A stretch of 64,000 nucleotides of DNA, taken from positions 124,001 through 188,000 of the forward strand of contig NZ_MDDV01000024.1 in assembly GCF_001854885.1 (NCBI RefSeq), written 5' to 3'. The position numbers and the translations under genes are program-made. This DNA comes from Ensifer sp. LCM 4579 (GTDB lineage Bacteria; Pseudomonadota; Alphaproteobacteria; Rhizobiales; Rhizobiaceae). Shown one piece after another: positions 63,713 through 64,000 of this stretch. Positions within the stretch are counted from its first letter, which is position 1. The number at the start of each line of letters is the position of its first letter. Below the pieces are notes generated by a model that saw only the letters and a list, made by a program, of their open reading frames with translations, was not told where the DNA came from and ran no database searches.

Positions 63713-63759
63713 ACTTAAGTAACCGCTTGACTTTTTGTCGGGCGACCTGTTACTTAAGT
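63713..63759 (+). promoter_or_regulatory. ArsR promoter with twin ACTTAAGT palindromes
   Basis: ACTTAAGT occurs at 63713-63720 and 63752-63759, 39 bp apart. Between them TTGACT (about 63727) is a plausible -35. The right palindrome overlaps the -10 area and ends 2 bp before the ArsR start, as expected for autorepression. Confidence 0.65.
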
Positions 63760-63761
63760 GA

Positions 63762-64000
63762 ATGGTTGAGCGATCGGAGCAACTTGATTTGGCCTTTCAC
63801 GCGCTCGCGGATGCGACGCGTCGGGGCATTCTCGATCGCCTCTCACGGGGGCCGGCCTCGGTGAGCGAACTGGCCAGGCCGTACAGCACGTCGCTTGCCG
63901 CGATCCAGCAGCACGTCCAGGTGCTCGAGGCGAGCGGGCTCGTCGTCACGGAAAAGCGCGGGCGCACCCGCGAATGCCGGATCTCCAGCGAGGCGGTCGA
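63762..64000 (+). CDS. ArsR-family transcriptional regulator (3' end cut by window edge)
   Basis: The first 79 residues are visible: EQLDLAFHALADATRRGILD, then the HTH RGPASVSELARPYSTSLAAI followed by QQHVQVLEASGLVVTEKRGR. No CxC metal-binding pair is visible in this part, so it resembles the non-metal ArsR group often paired with an SRPBCC gene just downstream (beyond the window). Twin palindromes precede it. Confidence 0.87.
   Translation, partial: MVERSEQLDLAFHALADATRRGILDRLSRGPASVSELARPYSTSLAAIQQHVQVLEASGLVVTEKRGRTRECRISSEAV

Overview
The window reads as a chromosomal segment of a Rhizobiaceae alphaproteobacterium, most likely Sinorhizobium/Ensifer. The reasons are high GC, the acpXL very-long-chain lipid A cluster, FnrN/FixK control of cbb3 oxidase, an aerobic cob pathway in the arrangement known from 'Pseudomonas denitrificans' and S. 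meliloti, and rhizobial intergenic mosaic repeats. The genus call is inference from gene content; no database search was done. No rRNA or tRNA gene and no CRISPR array was seen.

Layout. (1) 1-14.5 kb is a microaerobic respiration region: ccoG (cut by the left edge), ccoNOQP and a divergent hemerythrin-like gene. About 7.5 kb of unrelated accessory genes separate ccoP from ccoG: a DUF2270-like protein, pcm, two GNATs, an exported barrel protein, a TTC38-like/AraC pair and SRPBCC-VOC. (2) 14.7-20.4 kb is the lipid A very-long-chain fatty acid cluster, transcribed acpXL-fabZ-fabF2-fabF1-adh-lpxXL. (3) 20.4-23.6 kb holds hemN, a hicAB pair with a frameshifted hicA, and fnrN. Four perfect or near-perfect FNR/FixK boxes lie before ccoG, between ccoN and the hemerythrin gene, before hemN and before fnrN, so the regulator and its likely targets share the window. 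(4) 24-42.4 kb is cobalamin biosynthesis: cobE-cobA-cobB-cobC-cobD, a TauE/SafE exporter, riboswitch-cobP-cobW-cobN-cobO, and cobQ. A FecR protein and a CHASE2 adenylate cyclase lie between cobP and cobQ.

(5) 42.8-46.4 kb is a glycine-betaine-type ABC transporter, whose permease appears reduced to a short remnant, next to a betaine/homocysteine methyltransferase. (6) 46.5-58.1 kb is potassium uptake: kup plus kdpFABCDE, with a frameshift in kdpA and a second tiny membrane ORF before kdpF. (7) 58.1-64 kb is accessory: EamA exporter, nitroreductase, divergent LysR regulator, GNAT, an ornithine-cyclodeaminase-like/threonine-dehydratase-like pair, and an ArsR regulator cut by the right edge.

The most unusual signals are two palindromic intergenic-repeat doublets inserted in frame inside cobN (183 and 204 bp, together exactly 129 codons); a ketosynthase homologue (fabF2) that lacks the catalytic cysteine beside an intact partner, resembling a chain-length-factor arrangement for C28 acyl synthesis; a short Cys/His-rich ORF between the B12 riboswitch and cobP; the kdpA and hicA frameshifts; and the permease deletion.
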